64,000 bases of DNA from CAYMPH01 sp964392365 (GTDB lineage: Bacteria; Spirochaetota; UBA4802; UBA5550), in NCBI GenBank assembly GCA_964392365.1, contig CAYMPH010000012.1, forward strand, positions 62,001 to 126,000, written 5' to 3'. The notes under the pieces are model-generated. The model did not search any database, was not told the origin of the DNA, and worked only from the letters and a program-made list of their open reading frames with translations. A program made the translations under genes and the position numbers. Below are positions 27,531-37,002 of the stretch, in pieces; the stretch's first letter is position 1; each line of letters opens with the position of its first letter.

Positions 27531-30173
27531 TTACAACTTTCCTAAACTGTCTTTAAGTTTCAAAATAATCTCTTCCATTTCAGATTTCTTTGATTTTTCC
27601 TTCTCAATAATTTCAGCAGGAGCCTTGCCTATAAAAGTTTCATTATTGAGCTTTGAATTTACCCTGAGCAGATCCGCCTCAACTTTTTCTATTTCTTTGG
27701 AAAGCCTTGCTTTTTCCTTATCTGTATCTATCAAACCTTTCAGGGGAAGATAAATTTCAAGATCAGAAATTACAGCGCATGCATCATTTTTATCCGGTAC
27801 AAAATTTGCATCAATTAAAATTTCTTCAACCCTGGCAAGAGTTTTGATATTGGCATCTTCCCTTTTAATAATTGATACTATTGATGCACTTGCTGTTTTA
27901 AATACTGCCTTGGCTTTTTTATCCGGAGGGATATTCATCTCTCCGCGGATGTTCCGTATCTTATAAATTATCTCTTTAAAAATTTCCGTTTCAGCCGCTT
28001 CTGTTTTAAAATCGAATGCAGGATTAATTTCAGGCCAGGATGAAACCATTATCATAGGCTCATCTGTATTTTTTATCCGGCTCCATATTTCTTCTGTAAT
28101 AAAAGGCATTACAGGGTGAAGAAGTTTCAATGCATTTCGAATGATATGAAATAGTACCTGTTTTGCAGTTTCAGCAGATTCTGCTGAAGATTCCTCTTTT
28201 GAATACATCCTGTTTTTTACAAGCTCTATGTACCAGTCGCAGAACTCATGCCATACGAAAGTGTACATTGCCTGAGCAGCATCATTGAATTTATATTCAC
28301 GGAATCCTTTTTCAACTTCAGACACAGCAAAATTCATCCTGGAAAGAATCCACTTATCAAAAGGCTCCAGAGATGAAATTTTAATATCTTTCATCTTAAA
28401 ATCATCCCCGAGATTCATCAGAATAAATCTTGTTGCATTCCATATTTTATTGCAGAACGATCTGTAGCCTTCAATTCGCTTCTCAGACATGACTATATCT
28501 CGTCCCTGGGCAGCAAGAACAGTCAGGGTGAATCTGAAAGCATCAGTTCCGTAATTGTCCATTAAAACAATCGGGTCAATTACATTGCCCTTTGACTTGC
28601 TCATCTTCTGGCCGTGCTCGTCACGGATAAGAGCATGAATATACACATCTTTGAATGGAACATCCCCCATAAACTTGAGCCCCATCATGATCATTCGCGC
28701 AACCCAGAAAAATATAATGTCGAATGCAGTAACAAGCACTGTTGTAGGATAATATTTTTTAAGCTCTTTGGTATTATCAGGCCAGCCGAGAGTTGAGAAC
28801 GGCCATAGACCGGAGGAAAACCATGTGTCGAGAACATCGCTGTCCTGTTTCAGATTCTTCGAGCCGCATTTTGAACATTTAACAGGATCTTCCATTGATA
28901 CATTAATATGTTCACAGTCTTCACAGTAAAATGCCGGAATTCTGTGACCCCACCATAGCTGCCTTGATATGCACCAGTCACGAATATTATTCATCCATTC
29001 AAAATATGTTTTCTCCCAACTCTTGGGAACAAATTTTATTCTGCCGTCCTCAACTGCAGCAATCGCATCATCAGCAAGCGGTTTGATTTTAACAAACCAC
29101 TGTTTTGAAAGATACGGTTCAATCACAGTGTGGCATCTGTAGCAGTGCCCTGCGGATAATGCATGCTTTTCAATTTTATGTAGAAGGCCCAGAGCTTCCA
29201 AATCTTCTAATACTTTTTTCCTTGCATCAAACCTCGAAAGTCCTTTATAAACTCCGCCGTTTTCATTGATAAAAGCATTTTTATCCAGAATATTTATTTC
29301 TTCAAGGTTATGGCGCTTACCCATTTCAAAGTCATTCGGATCATGTGCTGGTGTGACCTTTACAAGGCCTGTTCCGAAAGCTTTATCAACAAAAGAATCC
29401 GCAAAAATCGGGATTTCCCTGTTCATTAAAGGAAGAATTACTTTTTTGCCGATGATATCAGTATATCTCTCATCATCAGGGCTTACAGCAACACCTGTGT
29501 CGCCGAGCATTGTTTCAGGCCTGGTCGTGGCAACCACAATATAATCATCTGAATCAGCGAATTTATATTTTATATGCCAGAGGCTTCCTTCAAGATCGCG
29601 GTATTCAGTTTCAATATCTGATAAAGCCGTTTCACATCTCGGGCACCAGTTTATAATCCTGTATCCCTGATATATCAGCCCTTCATTATACAATTCAACA
29701 AAAACTTTCCGTACAGCGCGGGATAGACCTTCATCAAGTGTAAAGCGTTCCCTCGGCCAGTCGAGCGACGATCCTAATCTTTTAAGCTGCCCCTTGATCT
29801 GCCCGCCTGAATGCTCTTTCCATTCCCAGACTCTCTGTTCAAATTTTTCGCGTCCGAGATCATCTTTTTTTTTGCCTTCCTCAGCAAGAATTCTTTCCAC
29901 AACATTCTGGGTTGCAATTCCCGCATGATCCATTCCAGGCATCCATAGAACTGATTTTCCCATCATCCTCTGCCATCGCGCAAGTATATCCTGAAGCGTA
30001 TTATTAAGAGCATGTCCCATGTGCAGAACACCGGTAACATTCGGTGGAGGTATAACTATAGTGAAGGGTTCTTTCGTATCATTTTCATCTGCATGAAAAA
30101 GCCCTTTATCCTCCCAGATTTTATACCATTTATCCTCAGCTTCTTTTGCATTATACGATGAAGGCAGTTCCAT
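27531..30173 (-). CDS. valS: Valyl-tRNA synthetase
   Basis: This 880-residue class I synthetase charges tRNA-Val. HIGH is HMGH (51-54) within PPPNVTGVLHMGHALNN, and KMSKSKGN is at 522-529. The editing domain (ATTRPETMLGDTGVAV), an inserted zinc-binding cluster (CEDC...CSKC) and the C-terminal coiled-coil with repeated Lys/Glu are all present. Length is normal. There is no T-box-like leader in the short upstream gap. Confidence 0.98.
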   Translation of the reverse strand: MELPSSYNAKEAEDKWYKIWEDKGLFHADENDTKEPFTIVIPPPNVTGVLHMGHALNNTLQDILARWQRMMGKSVLWMPGMDHAGIATQNVVERILAEEGKKKDDLGREKFEQRVWEWKEHSGGQIKGQLKRLGSSLDWPRERFTLDEGLSRAVRKVFVELYNEGLIYQGYRIINWCPRCETALSDIETEYRDLEGSLWHIKYKFADSDDYIVVATTRPETMLGDTGVAVSPDDERYTDIIGKKVILPLMNREIPIFADSFVDKAFGTGLVKVTPAHDPNDFEMGKRHNLEEINILDKNAFINENGGVYKGLSRFDARKKVLEDLEALGLLHKIEKHALSAGHCYRCHTVIEPYLSKQWFVKIKPLADDAIAAVEDGRIKFVPKSWEKTYFEWMNNIRDWCISRQLWWGHRIPAFYCEDCEHINVSMEDPVKCSKCGSKNLKQDSDVLDTWFSSGLWPFSTLGWPDNTKELKKYYPTTVLVTAFDIIFFWVARMIMMGLKFMGDVPFKDVYIHALIRDEHGQKMSKSKGNVIDPIVLMDNYGTDAFRFTLTVLAAQGRDIVMSEKRIEGYRSFCNKIWNATRFILMNLGDDFKMKDIKISSLEPFDKWILSRMNFAVSEVEKGFREYKFNDAAQAMYTFVWHEFCDWYIELVKNRMYSKEESSAESAETAKQVLFHIIRNALKLLHPVMPFITEEIWSRIKNTDEPMIMVSSWPEINPAFDFKTEAAETEIFKEIIYKIRNIRGEMNIPPDKKAKAVFKTASASIVSIIKREDANIKTLARVEEILIDANFVPDKNDACAVISDLEIYLPLKGLIDTDKEKARLSKEIEKVEADLLRVNSKLNNETFIGKAPAEIIEKEKSKKSEMEEIILKLKDSLGKL

Positions 30174-30346
30174 TTTTCAACCTCTGTGATTTTTCTATTA
30201 CGGCCAAATTTCGATACTTTTAGTTGTGGTGTCAACTTTTAAAAAAGACTTTGAGGGAATGATACATATTAAATCATACAGTATTAAAGTAATTTAAATT
30301 TAGCCGGTAAATCTTTTCTCTGGCAAAATTATAAGTTTTCCAAACA

Positions 30347-31120
30347 TTACCCCATAACATCCTTAAGTTTAACTTCAGGATGATGATATCTCGGATAAGC
30401 AGGAGTTTTCTTTCCGTATTGTATAGACACTTTCGGGCACCACTGAATGCACGCAAGACACTGTTCGCATTTATGATGCCACACAGGTTTTCCTGATTCC
30501 ATTGAAATATTATTAACCGGACAGACTTTGACACAGATTTCGCATGAGTTGCAGTTGTCATCCACCCAGAAATCCCCATCCATTTTCTGAATCATTTTGT
30601 ATGTCATTTTATACAGTACTGTAAAAACTATTCTGTGCCATAGAGGACCTTTTTCAATTGGTCCTTTTTTTCCTGATGCAATTGTCTGAGAAGTTTCATC
30701 TATCTTTTGAACAGCGTTATTATACATTTTCTGAAGTTTACTTCTCGATCCAGGTCCGCCCCATGGAATATAATTGCTTGGCAGAGCAATATCATACCCG
30801 GCCTGAAGCTCTATTCCCTTCGATTTTAAGTTATTCTTCAGCTGAATGAGTGTACGCGAAACCTGCCCTGCATTTACTGCATAAGCAAAATAATATTTCG
30901 AAGAATCAAATTTCATTAATTTTAAAAATTCTATAATTGGAACTGGAAGTCCCCACATATGAACAGGAAAAACAAATCCAATTGCATCGTATTTTTCCGT
31001 GTTTACAGGATTTCTTTTCTTAATCGGAATTAAATCTGCATTTCCGATTTTTTCAGCTAAATATTTTGCAGTCCAGAGTGAATTGCCGGTACCAGTGTAA
31101 TAATAAATTACAGTTTTCAT
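30347..31120 (-). CDS. Flavodoxin-ferredoxin fusion (EFR1 type)
   Basis: Residues 1-150 form a flavodoxin-like FMN domain (YYTGTGNSLWTAKYLAEKIG is the phosphate loop). Residues near 185-235 hold two [4Fe-4S] motifs (CNSCEICVKVCP; CEQCLACIQWCP). Such EFR1 proteins are low-potential electron carriers of anaerobes. GGAGA lies before the ATG. The gene stands alone between valS and the methyltransferase. Confidence 0.88.
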   Translation of the reverse strand: MKTVIYYYTGTGNSLWTAKYLAEKIGNADLIPIKKRNPVNTEKYDAIGFVFPVHMWGLPVPIIEFLKLMKFDSSKYYFAYAVNAGQVSRTLIQLKNNLKSKGIELQAGYDIALPSNYIPWGGPGSRSKLQKMYNNAVQKIDETSQTIASGKKGPIEKGPLWHRIVFTVLYKMTYKMIQKMDGDFWVDDNCNSCEICVKVCPVNNISMESGKPVWHHKCEQCLACIQWCPKVSIQYGKKTPAYPRYHHPEVKLKDVMG

Positions 31121-31287
31121 ATTATATCAGTCTCCAAATCTTTTATTTTAATATCTTTATCATTGATTCCCATAAACGTAAACAGCCGGCTTTAAATAAA
31201 AAATGCAAGAATAATTTAATATATTTTAATTGACTGAGACATATATAGAATTATTTTCCTATAATATAAACTCAAGGTAAATAGAAA

Positions 31288-32028
31288 ATTAAAACACAAT
31301 CTGAAAACTACACTGCAATTGCCGAATATTACGACCGCATGCTGAAGCACGTGGATTACTCTGCGTGGTACAAATTCATATCGTCCGTTATGAAGCAGTA
31401 TGTGGAAAATCCAAAAACTGTTCTTGAGCTTGGATGCGGAACAGGGAAATTCGGATCAAAATTTTCCAACGACAATTATTTAATGTACGGGATCGATATA
31501 TCTTTAGACATGCTGCTTGTTGCAAAGGCGCGCGCTTTTAAAAATTTCAGGCTCATCTGTTCCGACATGAGAAATTTCAAGCTCTCAAAGCCTGTTGATT
31601 TCATATTCTGCGTTCACGATGCTCTGAATTATTTTACAAGCAGAAACGATCTGAAAAAAGTTTTTAAATCCGTAAAAAACGCCATGGACAATAAATCAAT
31701 TTTTATGTTCGATATTACGACAGAATACAATATTCTGAATTTTTTCAGCGAAAAAACATCTAAATTTGAAGTCAGGGGAACCAAAATAGAATGGAGCAAT
31801 ACTTACGATGAAAAAAAGAAAATTGTTTATTCATACTTCAAGGTTTTAGACAGATCGGGCGAAATATATAATGAGACACACGCTCAGAGAATTTACAGCA
31901 TTGAAGAAATAGAAAAAATAATTTCGGAAGAAGGTTTCAGGCTGATAGATATATTCAGCGACTATTCATTCCATCCTCCGAAAAAAGATACTATAATGAT
32001 AAACTTCGTAACAGGAAAGAAAAAATGA
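31288..32028 (+). CDS. SAM-dependent methyltransferase, apparent AUU start
   Basis: This is a class I methyltransferase with motif I VLELGCGTGKFGSKF, then YGIDISLDML and CVHDALNYF. The family's N-terminal YTAIAEYYDRMLKHVDYSAW lies mostly upstream of the first ATG (31339), which has no ribosome site. The frame is open back to a TAG at 31282, and the only start-like codon is ATT at 31288. That codon has AAGG (31274-31277) 10 nt before it and TATAAT at 31260. An AUU start, as in infC, or a base error are the two explanations. The stop overlaps the next gene by ATGA. Confidence 0.82.
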   Translation: MKTQSENYTAIAEYYDRMLKHVDYSAWYKFISSVMKQYVENPKTVLELGCGTGKFGSKFSNDNYLMYGIDISLDMLLVAKARAFKNFRLICSDMRNFKLSKPVDFIFCVHDALNYFTSRNDLKKVFKSVKNAMDNKSIFMFDITTEYNILNFFSEKTSKFEVRGTKIEWSNTYDEKKKIVYSYFKVLDRSGEIYNETHAQRIYSIEEIEKIISEEGFRLIDIFSDYSFHPPKKDTIMINFVTGKKK

Positions 32029-32396
32029 CCGTCATATTATACTTAGTTGGCCTTATTATCGGAATAACCGCTTTTTTATATATAATGTCTTCTATAAATA
32101 CAATTAAAGATAAATCAAACTTAAAAAATAATTCCAATATAAAACCTAAATCTGATCCTGATTTAACAGGAAAAATCGAATCTGTAAATACAAGTGTAAA
32201 AAATAAAATTATAAATTCTGCCCCAGGTGAGCGAATTTGTCCTTTGTGCGGTTCCAGCCTTACAAGATTCGAAGCTTTATATGCTTCACATATAAGCACT
32301 GACAAAGGAAAAAAAATATTAATATACGGATGCAGATACTGCTATAAGCCTGAAGAAAATCCGGAAGAGGCGAAGCGGTCTGATATATTCAATTAA
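32025..32396 (+). CDS. Membrane-anchored zinc-ribbon hypothetical protein
   Basis: This 123-residue protein has one N-terminal membrane helix (about 3-22), a Ser/Asn/Lys-rich linker and a C-terminal domain with CPLCGSSLTRFEALYASH and CRYCYKP, a likely zinc ribbon. It overlaps the methyltransferase by 4 nt and, on the other strand, the end of pcm by 4 nt. Function unknown. Confidence 0.75.
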   Translation: MTVILYLVGLIIGITAFLYIMSSINTIKDKSNLKNNSNIKPKSDPDLTGKIESVNTSVKNKIINSAPGERICPLCGSSLTRFEALYASHISTDKGKKILIYGCRYCYKPEENPEEAKRSDIFN

Positions 32397-33088
32397 GTGC
32401 TTTCAGTATCCTGTGGAATAAATTCTCTGTCAATCCATCCATATAATCCACGGATTGAATTATAATTGCAGAGATCTAAAAACCTGAAATGAGATGAGCT
32501 GTAATCTGAAATTTCTCCGGCAGGTTTTGTAAAATGAACAATCTGCTGCTGAAAAGCAGGACCCATTGGAAAAACAATAGATCCGTTATCTTTCAATATA
32601 TTAATAAAAGAGAATGGTCTTTGTACACATGCTGCAAATACAATAATTCCGTCGAACACTCCAAGCTCATCAGGATTTTCGCCTGCATCGCCTGCTAAAA
32701 ATTTTACATTATAACATCCCTCTGAAATAACTTTAGGCTTTGCTGATAAAGCAAGATCCTCATAATATTCAATTGAAACTATTTCTGAAACAAGCCTTGA
32801 AAGAACTGCAGTTGAATATCCTGAACCTGTGCCTATTTCAAGAAGTCTCCAGTCTTTCTTCGGATTAAGCGCCTGAATCATTTTTGCAAGAATTGCAGGA
32901 TCATCAGATGTTTCACTATGGCCGATAGGAATTTTTTCCATTGAATAAATTTTTTCTTTAAAAACAGAATCAAAAAAAACATCTCTATCAATATCCATGA
33001 AAGCTTCGAAAATATTTTTTTTAATTTTCAGCTTTTTAAGTTCTTTAAAATATTTTTCTTTGTTCAAATCAATAACCGGATTATTCAA
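32393..33088 (-). CDS. pcm: Protein-L-isoaspartate O-methyltransferase
   Basis: Pcm repairs isoaspartyl residues in aged proteins using SAM. The 231-residue protein shows IPIGHSETSDDPAILAKMIQAL, motif I LEIGTGSGYSTAVLSRL and the downstream GDAGENP and FDGIIVFAA blocks. The start is a TTG overlapping the mlaE stop by 8 nt, with no good ribosome site, so translation is probably coupled. It is the last gene of the rpsF-dnaB-mlaE run. Confidence 0.9.
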   Translation of the reverse strand: MNNPVIDLNKEKYFKELKKLKIKKNIFEAFMDIDRDVFFDSVFKEKIYSMEKIPIGHSETSDDPAILAKMIQALNPKKDWRLLEIGTGSGYSTAVLSRLVSEIVSIEYYEDLALSAKPKVISEGCYNVKFLAGDAGENPDELGVFDGIIVFAACVQRPFSFINILKDNGSIVFPMGPAFQQQIVHFTKPAGEISDYSSSHFRFLDLCNYNSIRGLYGWIDREFIPQDTEST

Positions 33089-33860
33089 GGAAGGATATAA
33101 GATAGGTTAAAAAATAATCAGAAACTAAAATCGCCACAGACGACCTTACTACAGCCTGAATTGTGGACTTGCCCACGCCCTCGGCACCGCCCTTGGAATG
33201 GAATCCCTGGTAACAGGAAATTATTGCTATCTCAACTCCAAAAAAAACTGATTTAACAATGCCTGTCATGAAATCGCTGAAATCCACATAATTTAAAATA
33301 TTTTCCAGATATTTATCAAGCGTAACCCCGAGACTGAATAAAGAAATAAACGCTCCTCCGAGTACGCCAACTATATCAGTAATAATCGTAAGAATCGGAA
33401 TCATAAAAAGACAAGCAATGAATCTCGGAACAGACAGATATTGAATCGGATTTGCAGATAAAGTTCTCAGGGCATCTATCTGTTCTGTAACCTTCATGGT
33501 TCCTATCTCAGCTGCAATAGCTGAACCAACCCTGCCTGCAAGGAGAAGTGCAGTTAAAACAGGCCCGAGCTCCCTGAACATTGTAATTGTTATAGCGCTT
33601 CCTACAAAAATGGAAGAACCGGACATGATCGAATCCATGGCGCGTCCAACCTGATATGCCATAACCATGCCTGTAAAAAAAACAGCAATAGTTGTAACAG
33701 GAAGCGACCTGTATCCGATTTCAAGCATCTGCGCAATGATATTTTTTGTATCAAGCGGTGGCCTGAAAATCCAGACAATGGTTTCCTTGAAAAAAATAGC
33801 ATGGGCTCCGATCTCTTCAATGAAGCTGATAAATGTATTTGTAACATTAGTCAATTTCAT
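33081..33860 (-). CDS. mlaE: MlaE-family ABC permease
   Basis: MlaE permeases move phospholipids between the membranes of diderm bacteria. The 259 residues include the family blocks MFRELGPVLTALLLAGRVGSAIAAEIGTMKVTEQIDAL and YQGFHSKGGAEGVGKSTIQAVV, and five to six helices. The start overlaps dnaB by 14 nt. The usual ATPase (MlaF) and MCE protein (MlaD) are not beside it; dnaB and pcm are. Confidence 0.93.
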   Translation of the reverse strand: MKLTNVTNTFISFIEEIGAHAIFFKETIVWIFRPPLDTKNIIAQMLEIGYRSLPVTTIAVFFTGMVMAYQVGRAMDSIMSGSSIFVGSAITITMFRELGPVLTALLLAGRVGSAIAAEIGTMKVTEQIDALRTLSANPIQYLSVPRFIACLFMIPILTIITDIVGVLGGAFISLFSLGVTLDKYLENILNYVDFSDFMTGIVKSVFFGVEIAIISCYQGFHSKGGAEGVGKSTIQAVVRSSVAILVSDYFLTYLISFLE

Positions 33861-35208
33861 AATTTGGAAGAGCCTCCTCGTAACTGATATTTTCTTTTGA
33901 CAGAGGACCGAACTTGGTATATTTTTCCCAGAACATCAGAGATATGGTTCCCATAGGACCGTTTCTCTGTTTGGCTACGATAATATCAGCAATGCCTTTT
34001 CTTTCTGTATCTTTTTTTACCATATCTTCTCTGTAAATAAACATAACAACGTCCGCATCCTGTTCAATAGCGCCGGATTCACGAAGGTCGGAAAGAGTCG
34101 GTATCTGGTCAGTTCTTGTTTCTACAGCCCGAGAAAGCTGTGAAAGGGCAATCACAGGCACATCGAGCTCTCTTGCAAGCTGTTTTAAAAATCTTGATAT
34201 TTCAGCAATCTGCAGATGCCTTTCAACTTTTGATATGCTCGATATCAGCTGAAGGTAATCAATAACGACTATACCAAGATCCTCTTTCTGCGCAAGCCTT
34301 CTTGCTTTTGCACGTATTTCAAAAATATTCATAGCTGGAGAATCATCAATGAAAATTGCGGCTTTGCTTAACTTTGCAGAAGCATTTACAATTTTATTCA
34401 GCTCCTCTGCGCTTATATGACCTGTACGGACTCTCTGTGAATCAACCATTGCCTCTACGCAGAGCATCCTCATACCCAGCTGGTGAGCAGGCATTTCAAG
34501 CGAGAAGAACAGTGCAGCTTTTTTTTCTTTCAAAGCAATATTATTTATGATATTAAGCGCAAACGCTGTCTTGCCCATCCTTGGTCTTGCAGCAAGAATA
34601 ATCAATTCAGAGCCGTGAAAACCGGTCAGTATTTCATCTAAATCTTTAAAGCCTGAAGAAATGCCTGTTACTGTTTTTTTTGTATCAAACCAGTTTTCGA
34701 TATTGGTCATGGTCTGCTGAAGAACCATTTCAATTGTCTGATAATCCGAAGTTATTCTTTTTTCAGTTACAGCAAAGATGTCCCGTTCAATTTCATCCAT
34801 GATTTCAATAGTATCACGGGATTTGTCATAGCATTTTTCAACAGCCTGTCCGGACAACTCGATTAGCTTCCGCCTGAGGCTGAGTTCTTTTAATCTGTTG
34901 GAGTAAAATTTTGCATTTGCAGAAGTGGATACAGTCTGATAAAGCTCAACAAGCGACGTATCACCTCCGATTGAATCGAAGCGGCCCTTATCAACAAGAA
35001 CCTGTTTTAAAGTGGTAAGATCTACCGGCCTGTTTTTTCTCTCGAGCTCAATTATCCCGTCGAAAATTATTCTGTTCCTCTCAAGATAAAAATCCTCCGG
35101 CTGGAGGATTTCCATTACCTGAAAAAGCGCTTCCCTGCTTAGAAGTGCAGAAGCGAGACACGCTTTTTCAGTATCAATATCCTGAGGAGGCAGTCTGTCG
35201 CTGGCCAT
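33847..35208 (-). CDS. dnaB: Replicative DNA helicase
   Basis: This 453-residue hexameric helicase unwinds DNA at the replication fork. The N-terminal domain (DIDTEKACLASALLSREALFQV) is followed by a RecA-like domain with Walker A AARPRMGKTAFA (about 205-216), Walker B IVVIDYLQLI, and the RSGAIEQDADVV region seen here as ESGAIEQDADVVMFIYRED. There is no intein. It lies 15 nt after rplI. Confidence 0.97.
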   Translation of the reverse strand: MASDRLPPQDIDTEKACLASALLSREALFQVMEILQPEDFYLERNRIIFDGIIELERKNRPVDLTTLKQVLVDKGRFDSIGGDTSLVELYQTVSTSANAKFYSNRLKELSLRRKLIELSGQAVEKCYDKSRDTIEIMDEIERDIFAVTEKRITSDYQTIEMVLQQTMTNIENWFDTKKTVTGISSGFKDLDEILTGFHGSELIILAARPRMGKTAFALNIINNIALKEKKAALFFSLEMPAHQLGMRMLCVEAMVDSQRVRTGHISAEELNKIVNASAKLSKAAIFIDDSPAMNIFEIRAKARRLAQKEDLGIVVIDYLQLISSISKVERHLQIAEISRFLKQLARELDVPVIALSQLSRAVETRTDQIPTLSDLRESGAIEQDADVVMFIYREDMVKKDTERKGIADIIVAKQRNGPMGTISLMFWEKYTKFGPLSKENISYEEALPNYEID

Positions 35209-35223
35209 ATGGTGCGATCTCCA

Positions 35224-35667
35224 TTAATCAGTAACAACAATCACCTTGATTTTAGCAGTCATGCCTTCATCAAGCTTAACCGGAATATCATATTCTCCGA
35301 CATTTTTTAAAGGCGTTTCAAGAATAATTTTTCTCTTATCAATCTCATGTCCCTGTTCTTTAAGCTTTTTAGCTATATCCATTGAAGTAACAGATCCGAA
35401 AAGTTTTCCCTCTTCTCCAACCTGAACTTTTATTGTTACAGAAACACCAGTTAGAACTTCTAAAGCTTTTTCGCTCAGCTTTTTTCTTTTCTCTTTTTTA
35501 ATTTTTATAATTTTTTTCTGATGATCCATAATTTTTTTGCTCTTATCACTTGCAATAAGAACAAATTTTCTTGGAAGCAGATAATTTCTTGCGTATCCGT
35601 CTGCAACTTCCTTGATATCTCCGGAATCACCCAGATTTGTTACATCTTTCAATAATATGACCTTCAT
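35224..35667 (-). CDS. rplI: Ribosomal protein L9
   Basis: This 147-residue protein begins MKVILLKDVTNLGDSGDIKEVADGYARNYLLPR, the L9 signature, followed by the long connecting helix and the C-terminal rRNA-binding domain. It lies in the conserved rpsF-ssb-rpsR-rplI-dnaB order. Confidence 0.98.
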   Translation of the reverse strand: MKVILLKDVTNLGDSGDIKEVADGYARNYLLPRKFVLIASDKSKKIMDHQKKIIKIKKEKRKKLSEKALEVLTGVSVTIKVQVGEEGKLFGSVTSMDIAKKLKEQGHEIDKRKIILETPLKNVGEYDIPVKLDEGMTAKIKVIVVTD

Positions 35668-35712
35668 TGTGAACTCCTTAATTTAAAAATATATTGGTAC
35701 AGATATTATTTA

Positions 35713-36588
35713 TTATTCTTTATTCTCTTCCTTTTTTTCCTGAGTCAGCTTTCTGAAATCAGCCCAGACATCAAGAGAGCCGAATCCTGCCAGTAAAACA
35801 GTAGTAAAAAAAGCTGTTTCAATTCCTGATATCATCAGAAGCACCAGACCCAGCGGAAGCCAGTATGCTGATATTTTTCTCTTCAAAAGGATAAACTTCA
35901 ATATTCCAATTGCCTGAATAAAATATAAGGCAGTTGCAATCAAAGCTAAATTCAAACCAGCCTGATTTAAAATATAAAATTCCGATTTATCCGCCAGCAG
36001 AAAAACTGCAAGCCCTGCTATTAAAGCAAAAATAAAATGGTCGTTCAGTCTGAAAAATTCCAAACCTATTAAACCTTTTTTATCAGTAAACCTCGCAAAA
36101 AAAGCTTTTAAAAAAATGTATGATAAAGCTGAAAAAATAATCCCGTAAATAAAAGTGGAAAAAACAACAAGGCCTCTTCCATATTCAATCATTTTATCCA
36201 TATCAGGTATTATCTTGGCTTTCTGATCCTCCGGAATATTATAACCGGATAAAATTTTTACTATTTCAGTTTTCGATTCAATCAGGAGATCAATTTTCTG
36301 ATTATTTAGCAGATAATAATACTGCCCTCCTGACATAATTGCAATAGCTGCAGCAGATCCGAGAATGAATGTTTTTAAATGCCATCCAAACCTGAAAGAA
36401 AACCCGCCAAGTGTTCCAAGAATAACCGGAGTAAGTAAAGCCGGAAAATCCCGTATTGAATCATTTACAAACAGAAACCCTGCAGCAAATACTATGTAAA
36501 AAACAAAACTTTTTACACCCCATTTGTAAAAGGAATAAGCTGAAGCAAGAAATAAAGCTGCTCCTGCAAGCGCTGCAAATAAAGCCAT
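35713..36588 (-). CDS. YybS-like (DUF2232) integral membrane protein
   Basis: This 291-residue protein has about eight hydrophobic helices and a short Lys/Glu-rich tail, with no catalytic motif. A YybS/DUF2232 membrane protein is often found between rpsR and rplI in this operon, and both place and topology match. I use the ATG at 36588; a GTG one codon earlier is possible. Function unknown in any organism I recall. Confidence 0.75.
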   Translation of the reverse strand: MALFAALAGAALFLASAYSFYKWGVKSFVFYIVFAAGFLFVNDSIRDFPALLTPVILGTLGGFSFRFGWHLKTFILGSAAAIAIMSGGQYYYLLNNQKIDLLIESKTEIVKILSGYNIPEDQKAKIIPDMDKMIEYGRGLVVFSTFIYGIIFSALSYIFLKAFFARFTDKKGLIGLEFFRLNDHFIFALIAGLAVFLLADKSEFYILNQAGLNLALIATALYFIQAIGILKFILLKRKISAYWLPLGLVLLMISGIETAFFTTVLLAGFGSLDVWADFRKLTQEKKEENKE

Positions 36589-36598
36589 CACGATTTTT

Positions 36599-36964
36599 TT
36601 ACTTCTCTAAAAACGGAACAACTGCAACAATTCTCGCCCTTTTAATAGCTCTGGCAATAAATCTCTGATGCTTCGAGCATGTGCCTGTTACTCTTCTTGG
36701 AAGAATTTTACCTCTGTCTGTTATGTATCTCTCAAGAGTTTTTGCATCTTTGTAATCTATTACAAGATTTTTATCCGCGCAGAATCTGCATACTTTCTTC
36801 CTGAATCTCGGCATTCTCTGATACTGATCGCCGCCTTCTCTCTGTCCCTGCGGTCTTCTCGGTCTGTCGTATGGTGCTGGTGAAGACGCTGGTGCTGCTG
36901 CCGGAGCAGCTTCAGCAGGTGCAGTTACAACCGGTGCTTCTGTACTATTTATTTCATCTGACAT
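36599..36964 (-). CDS. rpsR: Ribosomal protein S18 with Ala/Pro-rich N-terminal extension
   Basis: The S18 core lies at residues 53-121: KKVCRFCADK, IDYKDAKTLERYI, GKILPRRVTGTCSKHQR and RAIKRARIVAVVPF. A 50-residue Ala/Pro- then Gln/Arg/Gly-rich extension precedes it, while typical S18 is about 75 residues. The extension is probably disordered. A small protein at 48224 has a similar Ala-rich N-terminus. Confidence 0.96.
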   Translation of the reverse strand: MSDEINSTEAPVVTAPAEAAPAAAPASSPAPYDRPRRPQGQREGGDQYQRMPRFRKKVCRFCADKNLVIDYKDAKTLERYITDRGKILPRRVTGTCSKHQRFIARAIKRARIVAVVPFLEK

Positions 36965-37002
36965 TATTTATACCTCGGTAAATAAATTTCTTTTTGTTTC
37001 CG

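Noticed and set aside
30274..30579. 101-codon minus-strand frame beside the EFR1 gene
   Set aside because: Out-of-frame shadow of the flavodoxin-ferredoxin gene, whose Cys motifs are in the other frame.
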